From: Streptomyces sp. CB02056
GTDB lineage: Bacteria; Actinomycetota; Actinomycetes; Streptomycetales; Streptomycetaceae
Direction: 5' to 3'
NCBI RefSeq assembly: GCF_001905545.1
Contig: NZ_LIPD01000014.1
Coordinates: 62,001-126,000 of the forward strand
Length of the DNA: 64,000 bases
Part shown: piece by piece, positions 24,623-32,493 of the stretch
Layout: each line of letters starts with the position of its first letter
Numbering within the stretch: the stretch's first letter is position 1
Program-made: the position numbers and the translations under genes
The notes under the pieces: generated by a model
What the model saw: only the letters and a program-made list of their open reading frames with translations
Databases searched by the model: none
Told to the model about the DNA's origin: nothing

Positions 24623-26071
24623 GTGGACAGTCGGACGACGTCCTCCGAACGGACCGAGCGGGACGCCCCCACCGCGGCCACGCTCAAACCCAACGCCCTG
24701 GGTGTCCTGGGCATCCTCTTCTTCGTCCTCTCCGGCCAGGCCCCGCTGACGGGCATCGCCGGCGCCGCCCCGATCTCGGTCGCCCTCGGCAACGGCTCCG
24801 GCACCCCCGCGGCCTACGTGGTGGCCGGGGCGGTGATCCTGCTCTTCTCCGTCGGGTTCATCGCCATGGGCCGGCACGTCGTGGACGCCGGAGCCTTCTA
24901 CACGTACATCGGCACCGGCCTCGGCCGGGCCGCCGGCGCGGGCAGCGCGAGCGTCGCCCTGTTCGCCTACTGCGTCATCCAGGCGGCGATGTACGGCCTG
25001 TACGGCTCGATCGTCAGCGGGCTGGTCTCCGACCACACCCCGCTCCACCTCCCGTGGTGGGTCTACACCCTGGTCACCATGGCCGTGGTGCAGGCCCTCG
25101 GCGCCCTGGGCATCGAGATGGGCGCCCGGGTGCTGGCCGCGTTCGTCCTCGCCGAGTTCAGCATCCTGCTGGTCTTCGGCGTGGTCACCCTGGTCAAGGG
25201 CGGCGGGCCGGAAGGGCTCGGGGTGGCCGAGAGCTTCTCCCCGTCGGCCGCCCTCCAGGGCGCGCCGGGCGTCGCCGTGATGTTCGCCCTGGCCTCGATG
25301 TTCGGCTTCGAGGCCACCGCCATCTACGGCGAGGAGGCGAAGGAGCCCAAGAAGACCGTACCGAGGGCGACCTACCTCTCGGTGACCGTGGTCACCGTCT
25401 TCTTCGCCCTCACCTCGTGGATGCTGATCTCCGCGTACGGTGCCGCCAAGGCCCCCGCGGCGGCCGCCAAGGCGGTGGCCGCCGGGGACTCCGCCGGGTT
25501 CGTCTTCGCCCCCGTGGCCGACCTGTTCGGCGGCTGGATCGGCGGCGTCCTGCCGGTCCTGCTCGCCACCTCGCTGTTCGCCGGCGTCCTGACCTTCCAC
25601 AACTCCGCCAGCCGGTACCTGTTCTGCCTCGGCCGGGACCGGCAGCTGCCCGCACCGCTGTGCCGGCTGAACCGGCGGCACGCCCCGGCGGTCGCGGGCC
25701 GGGTGCAGACCGCCATCGCCGTCCTCCTGGTCGTGCCCTTCGCGCTGGCCGGCAAGGACCCGGTGCTCACCCTCTTCTCCTGGTTCAGCGGACTCGCCGT
25801 CCTGGCGATGATGCTGCTCTACCTGCTCACCTCGCTGTCCGTCGTGGTGTACTTCCGCCGTCGACGGGTCGACACCAGGCTGTGGAACACCGTGATCGCC
25901 CCCGTGCTGGGCGCGCTCGGCATCGCCGGTGCCATCTGGCTCATCCTGGCCAACTTCACCACCCTGATCGGGGGCGAGGCCGGTACCGCGCTGTGGCTCG
26001 TCCTGTCCGTGCCGGTCGTCATGGCGCTCGGCGTGGCCAACCAGCGCATCCGGCGCCGACGCACCGGCTGA
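24623..26071 (+). CDS. APC-superfamily amino acid/amine permease
   Basis: Integral-membrane transporter of 482 residues with about 12 hydrophobic helices. The first-helix motif LSGQAPLTGIAGAAP and the FGFEATAIYGEEAKEPKKTVPRATY segment are typical of APC permeases related to PuuP and ethanolamine/amino acid permeases. Two GTG starts are possible (24614 and 24623); I favour the second, which follows CAGGTG. By context it imports the amine substrate of the GS-like ligase. It is the first gene after operator 2 and precedes the second aldehyde dehydrogenase. Confidence 0.87.
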   Translation: MDSRTTSSERTERDAPTAATLKPNALGVLGILFFVLSGQAPLTGIAGAAPISVALGNGSGTPAAYVVAGAVILLFSVGFIAMGRHVVDAGAFYTYIGTGLGRAAGAGSASVALFAYCVIQAAMYGLYGSIVSGLVSDHTPLHLPWWVYTLVTMAVVQALGALGIEMGARVLAAFVLAEFSILLVFGVVTLVKGGGPEGLGVAESFSPSAALQGAPGVAVMFALASMFGFEATAIYGEEAKEPKKTVPRATYLSVTVVTVFFALTSWMLISAYGAAKAPAAAAKAVAAGDSAGFVFAPVADLFGGWIGGVLPVLLATSLFAGVLTFHNSASRYLFCLGRDRQLPAPLCRLNRRHAPAVAGRVQTAIAVLLVVPFALAGKDPVLTLFSWFSGLAVLAMMLLYLLTSLSVVVYFRRRRVDTRLWNTVIAPVLGALGIAGAIWLILANFTTLIGGEAGTALWLVLSVPVVMALGVANQRIRRRRTG

Positions 26072-26145
26072 CGCGCCCCCGGGTCGACGCATTGCCCGGT
26101 CGATGCTCTCCCCGGCTGACGCTTTCCTCGGCTGACGCTTTCCCC
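26066..26145 (+). repeat. Five 16-bp tandem repeats in a leader
   Basis: Five head-to-tail 16-base units of the form GGCTGACGCTTTCCCC / GGTCGACGCATTGCCC. The first unit contains the permease stop codon; the last ends 63 bases before the next start. Units 3 and 4 differ at one base. They lie in the presumed leader of the second aldehyde dehydrogenase gene. Confidence 0.75.
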
Positions 26146-26208
26146 GGCGCGCGCCCGCAGGCAGGGCGCGCGCCACCCACCCCGCACCCACGTGCTCCGG
26201 AGGACCCG

Positions 26209-27696
26209 ATGACCCTCGCCACCCACGACGACTGGCTGCGCCGGGCCGAGGCGCTGGAACCGGCCGTCACACACCTGATCGACGGCGCCGACGAACCCGG
26301 CGACGGCGCGTTCCCCGTGGTGTCGCCCCGCGACGGCCGGGTGCTGGCCGAGGCCGCCGACGCCGGCCCGGCCGAGGTCGACGCGGCCGTCGCCGCCGCC
26401 CGCCGCGCCTTCGACCACGGCCCCTGGCCGCGGCTCTCCCCGGCCGACCGCGGACGGATCCTGCTGCGGTTCGCCGACCTCCTGGAGGAGCGGCGGACCG
26501 AACTGGCGCTCACCATCAGCCTGGAGATGGGGAAACCGGTCACCGACGCCCACGACATCGAACTGCGGGCCGTCATCACCACCTTCCGCTGGTACGGCGG
26601 GCTCGCCGACAAGCTCACCGACGAGTCCCCGCACACCGCGCCCGACGCCCTCGCCCTCGTCACCCGGGAGCCCGCCGGGGTCGTCGGCGCGGTCGTCCCG
26701 TGGAACTTCCCGCTCACCCTGGCCGGCTGGAAGATCGCCCCGGCCCTGGCCGCCGGCTGCACGGTCGTCCTCAAGCCCTCGGAGCACTCCCCGCTGTCCG
26801 CCCTGCTGCTCGGACGGATCGGCCTCGCGGCCGGGCTGCCGCCGGGCGTGCTCAACGTCGTGGCCGGCGACGGACCGGTGGCCGGCCGCGCCCTCGGTCT
26901 CCACCCCGGCGTGGACGTCCTCGCCTTCACCGGCTCCACCGCCGTCGGACGCCACTTCCTGCGCTACTCCGCCGACTCCAACCTCAAGCGGGTCTGGCTG
27001 GAGCTGGGCGGCAAGTCGCCCAACATCGTCCTGCCCGACGCCCCCGACCTGGAGCGGGCCGCGGCCACCGCCGCCTGGGGCATCTTCTTCAACCAGGGCG
27101 AGATGTGCACCGCGCCCTCCCGGCTGCTGGTCCACCGCTCCGTCGCCGAGCAGGTCACCGAGGCCGTCGTGGCGCGCGCCCGCGCCCTGCGGGTGGGCGA
27201 CCCCCTCGACCCGGCCACCGAGATGGGCGCCCTGGTCGGCGAGCACCACCTCGACCGGGTGCTCGGCCACGTCCGCACCGCCCTCGACGACGGCGCCCGC
27301 CTGCGCACGGGCGGCGGGCGCACCCTGACCGGCACCGGCGGCTCCTACCTCGAACCGACCGTCTTCGACCGGGTCGCCCCCGACAGCCGGCTGGCCCGCG
27401 AGGAGGTCTTCGGCCCGGTGCTCTCCGTCCTCGCCTTCGACGACCTCGACGAGGCCGTCGCCCTCGCCAACGCCACCGAGTACGGCCTCGCGGCCGGCCT
27501 GTGGACCTCCGACCTGTCCACCGCCCACCGGGTCTCCCGCGCCCTCAGGGCCGGCACGGTCTGGGTCAACTGCTACGAGGAGGGCGACCTCACCGTGCCC
27601 TTCGGCGGCATGAAGCAGTCCGGCAACGGACGCGACAAGTCCGCCCACGCGCTGGAGAAGTACACCGAACTCAAGACCACCTGGATCCAGTTGTGA
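26209..27696 (+). CDS. Aldehyde dehydrogenase, PuuC-like
   Basis: NAD(P)-dependent aldehyde dehydrogenase of 495 residues, distinct from the HpaE-like one upstream. Key motifs: VVPWNFPLTLAGWKIAPAL, TVVLKPSEHSPLS, FTGSTAVGRHF, VWLELGGKSPN (general base Glu), FFNQGEMCTAPSRL (nucleophile Cys) and PFGGMKQSGNGRDKS. GGAGGA precedes the ATG; the reading frame is open far upstream only by GC bias. It overlaps by 4 bases with a PuuD-like hydrolase, and this pair plus the permease and GS-like ligase matches the gamma-glutamyl amine pathway, where PuuC oxidises gamma-glutamyl-aminoaldehyde. Confidence 0.9.
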   Translation: MTLATHDDWLRRAEALEPAVTHLIDGADEPGDGAFPVVSPRDGRVLAEAADAGPAEVDAAVAAARRAFDHGPWPRLSPADRGRILLRFADLLEERRTELALTISLEMGKPVTDAHDIELRAVITTFRWYGGLADKLTDESPHTAPDALALVTREPAGVVGAVVPWNFPLTLAGWKIAPALAAGCTVVLKPSEHSPLSALLLGRIGLAAGLPPGVLNVVAGDGPVAGRALGLHPGVDVLAFTGSTAVGRHFLRYSADSNLKRVWLELGGKSPNIVLPDAPDLERAAATAAWGIFFNQGEMCTAPSRLLVHRSVAEQVTEAVVARARALRVGDPLDPATEMGALVGEHHLDRVLGHVRTALDDGARLRTGGGRTLTGTGGSYLEPTVFDRVAPDSRLAREEVFGPVLSVLAFDDLDEAVALANATEYGLAAGLWTSDLSTAHRVSRALRAGTVWVNCYEEGDLTVPFGGMKQSGNGRDKSAHALEKYTELKTTWIQL

Positions 27697-28409
27697 CCCG
27701 TCGCCCGCTGATTGCCGTGCCGGCCCGCTTCGCCGCCACCACCTCCGCGCTGCGGTACGCCGCGGAGGTCAACGCCCGCGCGCTGGTCGAGGCCGTCTGG
27801 CGGGCCGGCGGCGAGCCCGCCACCCTGCACCCGCACGCGCCCGGCGGCACCGCCGACCCCGAGGAGGTCGCCGCCCGGCTCTCCCGCTTCGACGCGCTGC
27901 TGCTCCCCGGCGGCGGCGACCTGGCACCCCACCGCTACGGCGCGCCCGACGCCCACGAGGCCGTCTACGACGTGGACGAGGAGCAGGACGCGTTCGACCT
28001 GGAACTCGCCCGGCGGGCCCTCGCGAGCGGACTGCCGCTGCTGGCCGTCTGCCGCGGACTCCAGGTGGTCAACACGGTGCTGGGCGGCACCCTGCACCAG
28101 GACATGGGCGGCCCCGGACGGGACCACCGCCACCTGCGGCACCCCGTCCCGCTCGCGCCCGGCTCCGGGCTGGCCCGGATCGCCGGCGCAGGGGAGGTCC
28201 GGGTGTCCTGCTACCACCACCAGCACGTGGACCGCCTCGGGGAGGGCCTGGCCGTCACCGCCCGGGCCGCCGACGGGACCGTCGAGGCCGTCGAACTCCC
28301 CGACTACGAGGGCTGGTTCGCCGCCGTACAGTGGCACCCCGAGGACACCGCCCACGAGGACCCGGCCCAGCAGCGCCTCTTCGACGCCCTGGTGCGGGCC
28401 GCCGGCTGA
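27693..28409 (+). CDS. Class I glutamine amidotransferase-like gamma-glutamyl hydrolase, PuuD-like
   Basis: Peptidase C26-type hydrolase of 238 residues that should remove glutamate from a gamma-glutamyl amide. The elements are LLLPGGGDLAPHRYG, the nucleophile Cys in LLAVCRGLQVVN, GGTLHQDMG, and the catalytic His/Glu in AVQWHPEDT. The GTG start overlaps the preceding dehydrogenase stop as GTGA, so the two are coupled. With the GS-like ligase it completes a conjugation/deconjugation cycle (PuuA/PuuD, or AtdA1/AtdA2 of aniline catabolism). Convergent with the MarR gene 3 bases away. Confidence 0.88.
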   Translation: MTRRPLIAVPARFAATTSALRYAAEVNARALVEAVWRAGGEPATLHPHAPGGTADPEEVAARLSRFDALLLPGGGDLAPHRYGAPDAHEAVYDVDEEQDAFDLELARRALASGLPLLAVCRGLQVVNTVLGGTLHQDMGGPGRDHRHLRHPVPLAPGSGLARIAGAGEVRVSCYHHQHVDRLGEGLAVTARAADGTVEAVELPDYEGWFAAVQWHPEDTAHEDPAQQRLFDALVRAAG

Positions 28410-28412
28410 GTC

Positions 28413-28985
28413 CTACCGGCGGGCGCGCCGGCCGCTGCGGCGCGGGGCGGGCTCCTCGCCGTTCAGCAGCGCGCGGCGCCGTTCCTCGCCCGACTCCTCG
28501 ACCTGGAGCACCACGCGCCGCAGCCCGTCGGCGAGGCCGACGCACTCCGCGTCGCTCAGCCGGCCGGTGACGAAGGACTCCTCCTCGTTGAACGCGGGGA
28601 ACACCTCGCGCATGAACTCCTCGCCCTCCTCGGTGAGCGCGAGCAGCACCAGCCGTCCGTCGGTGGGGTGGTCGGTGCGCCGCAGCAGTCCGCGCGACTC
28701 CAGCGTGCGGGACACCCCGGTCAGCGTCCCCTTGGAGATCCCCGCCTCCTCGGCGACGTGCCGGGTCTCGGACTCGCCCCAGACCCACACCACCCACAGC
28801 ACGACGAAGGCGGTCCAGGTCAGGTCCGAGCCGCGCAGCACGGAGTTCTCCAGGTGCTGCCGGACGGCGGACGCGGCCCGGTAGATGTTGGCCACCGCGG
28901 CCATCCGCTCCCGGCGGATCGGAATGCCGCCGAGCTTCGCCTGGACGAGCCGCTCCGCCTCGTTGATGGACCGCTGGCTGGGCAC
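28413..28985 (-). CDS. MarR-family transcriptional regulator
   Basis: Winged helix-turn-helix protein of 190 residues: ESETRHVAEEAGISKGTLTG (HTH), VSRTLESRGLLRRTDHPTDG and LVLLALTEEGEEF (wing). The GTG start follows GGGAGCACC. HpaR, the classical regulator of homoprotocatechuate genes, is also a MarR protein, so this is a second candidate controller of the island. A palindrome overlapping a possible -10 box lies about 85 bases before it. Confidence 0.88.
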   Translation of the reverse strand: MPSQRSINEAERLVQAKLGGIPIRRERMAAVANIYRAASAVRQHLENSVLRGSDLTWTAFVVLWVVWVWGESETRHVAEEAGISKGTLTGVSRTLESRGLLRRTDHPTDGRLVLLALTEEGEEFMREVFPAFNEEESFVTGRLSDAECVGLADGLRRVVLQVEESGEERRRALLNGEEPAPRRSGRRARR

Positions 28986-29068
28986 CGGTGCTCCCTCGTC
29001 TCGCCGTCACCGCTTCGGACATGGCCTGCGCCGCCGGCACGGAGGTTTGGGCCCGTACCAGTGACTCA

Positions 29069-29084
29069 GGCATCTTAGATGGCC
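29069..29084 (-). promoter_or_regulatory. Possible MarR autoregulatory site
   Basis: GGCATCTTAGATGGCC contains the perfect odd palindrome CATCT-T-AGATG. On the minus strand it includes TAAGAT, a plausible -10 box for the MarR gene, so binding would block transcription. No clear -35 box is visible. Confidence 0.35.
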
Positions 29085-29135
29085 GGATCCGCCCACCCGC
29101 GGCGCGACCGCCCGGGCGGGGCGGCGGGGCGGGGG

Positions 29136-29834
29136 TCAGGCGCGAGCGGCGGGGGCGGAGGCGTGGGCGAGGTCGTCCACGAGGGTGGGGGAGGGCTGGG
29201 GGATCTCGCCGTGGTCCTCGTCGTCGGTGGCGACGGGCAGCTGGTGGACGACGGCGGCCACGCGCGGTGGCAGGCGCAGGGTCAGGCCGTCGTGGCAGGC
29301 GGCGAGGGTGTCGGCCCACACGGCGGGGGGGAGCGGCCGGCCGGGCCAGGGCGCGGGCGGCGCGGCCGGGTTACGGGCTTCGGCGGCGAGCTGGTCGGCC
29401 TGGTTGCGCCAGTAGTCGGCGTCGCGGAACTCGCCGCGGGCGGCGTGCAGGAAGGAGAGGCAGCTGGCGGCGGTCGTGCTGCCGCCGCCGGCGGCGAACT
29501 GCAGCCAGAACTGGCAGCCGTCGTCGTGTCCGGCGAGGTGGAGCAGTGCGGCCAGGACGAGCGCGCCGCCGGGGTGGATGCGGCGCCGGTTGTTGGTGAG
29601 GGCCTCCAGGGAGTCGGCGGCCTCGGGCTGGGCGATGATCAGGGTCGCGGCGAGGTCGAGTTCGTGGCGGGCCTGGAGGTGCTCGGCGCCCAGGGGGGCG
29701 CGGGCGCGGACGAGTCGGCGCAGGTCGGGACCGGACACGCCGTCGGGCAGCTCGACCGGTCCGTCGGGTCCGTCGCCGTTCCCGTCGTACCGGTCCCGGG
29801 GGGTGGCTGCCCGGCGGTCGTGTCCCCGTGTCAC
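29136..29834 (-). CDS. Helical protein co-encoded with a sigma factor, function unknown
   Basis: 232 residues, rich in Ala and His, mostly predicted helical with short repeat-like stretches (ALVLAALLHLAGHDDG, CLSFLHAARGEF, DYWRNQADQLAAEA). I recognise no named family. The GTG overlaps the sigma-factor stop as GTGA, so the two are translated together; this pairing of a sigma-70-like protein and a helical partner is common in streptomycetes. No membrane segment is visible, so it is not an ordinary membrane anti-sigma factor; it may be a soluble modulator of the sigma factor. Confidence 0.75.
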   Translation of the reverse strand: MTRGHDRRAATPRDRYDGNGDGPDGPVELPDGVSGPDLRRLVRARAPLGAEHLQARHELDLAATLIIAQPEAADSLEALTNNRRRIHPGGALVLAALLHLAGHDDGCQFWLQFAAGGGSTTAASCLSFLHAARGEFRDADYWRNQADQLAAEARNPAAPPAPWPGRPLPPAVWADTLAACHDGLTLRLPPRVAAVVHQLPVATDDEDHGEIPQPSPTLVDDLAHASAPAARA

Positions 29835-30394
29835 TGCATGTCCCCCATGGTGGTGTCGGTGCCGAGGAGGCGGCGGAGCTTGGCCAGGCCGTGGCTGGTG
29901 GTGGTGCGGGCGTTGGTCTCGGTGATGCCGAGGTAGGTGGCGATCGTCGGGTAGTCGATGTCCAGCATGTAGCGGAGCACGATCATGTCGTACTGGCGCT
30001 CCGGCAGCCGCAGGATCGCCTTGTAGAGCTCCTCGTAGTCGTTGTCGAGGTTCTCCAGGCTGACGCGGGCCAGGGCGTGGGCGCCTCGGATGGCGACGAT
30101 CCAGTCCGGGACGACCGCGCTGGGCGGGGCCTGGCCGGCGCTCATCTCCCGGTCGGCGATGCACCGCTTGGCGATCATCCAGGCGTGGGCCTCGATGTCG
30201 GGCTGGCTCAGCGCGCCGAGCCAGTCCTGCCCCAGTTCCCGGCGGGTGCTGCGGACCGCCTGGTCGACGAGTTCCTGGTCGTGCAACCGGGCCCAGGCGA
30301 CTCCGCGCCAGGTCTCTTCGCGGCTGTCGCAGAAAGCCTGGTAGGACAGCCGATGAGTGGGGCGCACGGCTGCCCACTCGTCGTCGCTGGTCAA
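29831..30394 (-). CDS. Sigma-70 family RNA polymerase sigma factor (ECF-like)
   Basis: 187 residues. The C-terminal half is a convincing sigma region 4: LPERQYDMIVLRYMLDIDYP, TIATYLGITETNARTTTSHGLAKLRRLLG (HTH). The N-terminal half (SYQAFCDSREETWRGVAWAR, then AHAWMIAKRCIADR) is a divergent region 2. The start codon is TTG, supported by GAGGAGG a few bases upstream. First gene of a two-gene operon with the helical protein. Confidence 0.85.
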   Translation of the reverse strand: MTSDDEWAAVRPTHRLSYQAFCDSREETWRGVAWARLHDQELVDQAVRSTRRELGQDWLGALSQPDIEAHAWMIAKRCIADREMSAGQAPPSAVVPDWIVAIRGAHALARVSLENLDNDYEELYKAILRLPERQYDMIVLRYMLDIDYPTIATYLGITETNARTTTSHGLAKLRRLLGTDTTMGDMQ

Positions 30395-30709
30395 ATGATC
30401 CTCCTCGTCGCCCGTGCGGACGACGTTCGGCCGACCCGGGGGTCGGGAACGGTGGAGTCAGGTGGAGAACGGCCGTCCTCCGTACGGACATCCAATCGTC
30501 CTGAAAAGCCTGATGTGAAGGGGATCCCAAAAAGGTTTGTATGAACTGGCATGTGATGACTTGTCAGATGGTGATCAGTCACATGCGATCAGATATCGTC
30601 ACGTTGAGCTGAACGATGGCCCGCGCAAGGGTTCGCCACGCTGCGCCACGGGTTGTGGCGCGCCGGCCTGCGGGCACGACATGACGCCGACGCAGGGGGA
30701 CAACGCACC
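30395..30709. other. Divergent intergenic region with an inverted repeat
   Basis: 315 bases between the sigma factor and methyltransferase genes, locally AT-richer around 30520-30600. It contains GCATGTGA and TCACATGC (30549-30586), an 8-bp inverted repeat spaced by 22 bases, which could be an operator or leader hairpin. No coding region supported. Confidence 0.4.
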
Positions 30710-31540
30710 ATGGCAGCAGAGCAGCACGACGACATCGCCACTCCGCCGGGCGTCGAGGTCAACCTCGCCATCCACCGCCCGCACTCGGCGCGGATCTACG
30801 ACTACTTCCTCGACGGCACGACCAACTTCCCCGCCGACCGGGAGGCCGCCGGGCACGCCCTCGCGGTCTTCCCCCAGGCCCGGTCGGCGGCCCGCGCCAA
30901 CCGGACGTTCATGCACCGCGCCACCCGCGCGCTCGCCCGCGGCGGCGTGACCCAGTTCCTCGACATCGGCACCGGCATCCCGACCTCGCCCAACCTCCAC
31001 GAGATCGCCCAGGGCATCGAACCGCGGGCCAGGATCGTCTACGCGGACAACGACCCCATCGTCCTCACCCACGCCCAGGCGCTCCTGCGCAGCAGCCCCG
31101 AAGGGCGGACCGCCTACGTCCAGGCCGACGTCCGGGACCCCGACGCCCTCCTGGACGCGGTCCGCGCCACCGGCGTCCTCGACTTCACCCGGCCGATCGC
31201 CCTGAGCCTCGTCGCCCTGCTCCACTTCGTCCCCGAGGGCGCCCACGAGATCGCCGAGACGCTCGGGAACGCGCTGCCGACCCGCGGTTCCGCCCTGGTG
31301 ATCAGCCACTTCACCCCCGACTACGCCCCCCAGGACGCGGCCCGCATCGAGCAGGTCTACCGCGACAACGGCAACCCGGTCCGCGCCCGGGCCGCCGACG
31401 AGTTCGCCCGGTTCTTCACCGGCTGGGACATCCTCGCCCCCGGCATCACCTCCACCCCCCGCTGGCGCCCCGAACCGGACGCCCCGCACGTCAGCGACGC
31501 CGAGGCGTCCTGCCTCGCCGCCGTGGCCATCCGCCCCTGA
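30710..31540 (+). CDS. SAM-dependent methyltransferase of the DUF574/Methyltransf_19 family
   Basis: 276 residues. The signature of this actinobacterial family is visible: the N-terminal RPHSARIYDYFLDG, NRTFMHRATR, the SAM-binding glycine loop QFLDIGTGIPTSPN and the acidic VYADNDPIVLTHA. Many paralogues occur in streptomycetes; substrates are mostly unknown. I chose ATG (MAAEQHD), preceded by CAGGGGG; an upstream GTG/ATG would add residues unlike the family. A strong hairpin follows. Confidence 0.87.
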   Translation: MAAEQHDDIATPPGVEVNLAIHRPHSARIYDYFLDGTTNFPADREAAGHALAVFPQARSAARANRTFMHRATRALARGGVTQFLDIGTGIPTSPNLHEIAQGIEPRARIVYADNDPIVLTHAQALLRSSPEGRTAYVQADVRDPDALLDAVRATGVLDFTRPIALSLVALLHFVPEGAHEIAETLGNALPTRGSALVISHFTPDYAPQDAARIEQVYRDNGNPVRARAADEFARFFTGWDILAPGITSTPRWRPEPDAPHVSDAEASCLAAVAIRP

Positions 31541-31635
31541 CCGGCCCCCGGCACCAGTCTGGCAGTCCGCCGCCCGCGATGTGAAAGCCCGTCACGACGA
31601 ATCGGCCCCGCTCGCCGCGCGACCGCCCGTCGGGG

Positions 31636-31676
31636 GGAGCGGTACGGCGGCGGTCCGGCCGCCGCCGTACCGCTCC
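31636..31676. terminator. Bidirectional hairpin between methyltransferase and PRTase A
   Basis: A perfect 18-bp stem (GGAGCGGTACGGCGGCGG with its exact complement) and a 5-base loop lies between two convergent genes. It marks the right boundary of the minus-strand biosynthetic operon. Confidence 0.8.
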
Positions 31677-31683
31677 GGCGTCT

Positions 31684-32463
31684 CTATGTCCCCGGGGCGA
31701 CCGGGCTGATGGTGTCGCCGATGTCGCCCAGGAGGAGGGTCGCCCGGTCCTCCGGGTCCACCGAGTAGAACCTCTCGTCGAGGACGCCCGACAGGTGGCC
31801 GACGTGGAGCGTCAACGCGACCTCCCGCCGCTCCGCGTACCGGGCCAGCGCGAGCGCTCCCTCGGCGGTCGCGTGGCAGGTGAAGACGTCGACGGCGGCG
31901 CCCGGCCGGGCCGTCAGGTGCATCACCGCCATGAGGGTCACTCCGCTGGCCACGACGCCGTCGACGACCACCAGCCGGTCGCTCCGGGCGGGAAGCCGGT
32001 GGTCGACGCCGACCAGCAGGCCGCCGGCCGCGGGCATGCGCTTGGCCTGCGGCGTCCAGCCCTGGTGGCGGGGCAGCACACCGAGCAGTTCGGCCAGGAT
32101 CCGCCCCTCGCGTTCCGGTGCGACGACGACCGTCCCCGGGACGGACGCGGCGTCCGCCACCCGGACGGGCAGCATGCCGTAGATGTCGAGCAGGGCGCGG
32201 AGGTAGCGGCGGCGGTGCGCCGCCTGCTGCTCGGGGAGGTTGGCGACCGCCGTCACCACCGCCATCCGCTCGACCACGCCGGGGTGCTGGTCGGAGGCGA
32301 CCCGTACGCTGCCCGGCAGTTCGCCCGGGGCGTGCAGGGACTCCAGCACCTGGGGGTCGAACCGCAGCAGGTGGGTGAAGCGGGTGCCGTGGTTCCGCTC
32401 GTACGTCTCCACCGTGCGCCGGGCGTCGGGGAGGAGAGCGTCTCTTCGCACGGTACGGGGCAC
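31684..32463 (-). CDS. Phosphoribosyltransferase-like protein A
   Basis: 259 residues; last gene of the minus-strand biosynthetic operon, 30 bases after the P450. A type I PRTase PRPP-binding loop is recognisable as LVVVDGVVASGVTLMAVM, where the acidic pair of a typical PRPP loop is reduced to one Asp. A C-terminal flexible-hood-like segment follows (LHVGHLSGVLDERFYSVDPE). The N-terminal about 80 residues match nothing I know. The GTG start overlaps no other gene. It may attach or remove a phosphoribosyl group on a base-like intermediate, or be a non-catalytic relative. The combination with two other PRTase-like genes is unusual. Confidence 0.65.
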   Translation of the reverse strand: MPRTVRRDALLPDARRTVETYERNHGTRFTHLLRFDPQVLESLHAPGELPGSVRVASDQHPGVVERMAVVTAVANLPEQQAAHRRRYLRALLDIYGMLPVRVADAASVPGTVVVAPEREGRILAELLGVLPRHQGWTPQAKRMPAAGGLLVGVDHRLPARSDRLVVVDGVVASGVTLMAVMHLTARPGAAVDVFTCHATAEGALALARYAERREVALTLHVGHLSGVLDERFYSVDPEDRATLLLGDIGDTISPVAPGT

Positions 32464-32493
32464 TGGTGACCGGCCTCCTCGGATCGGCTTCCG

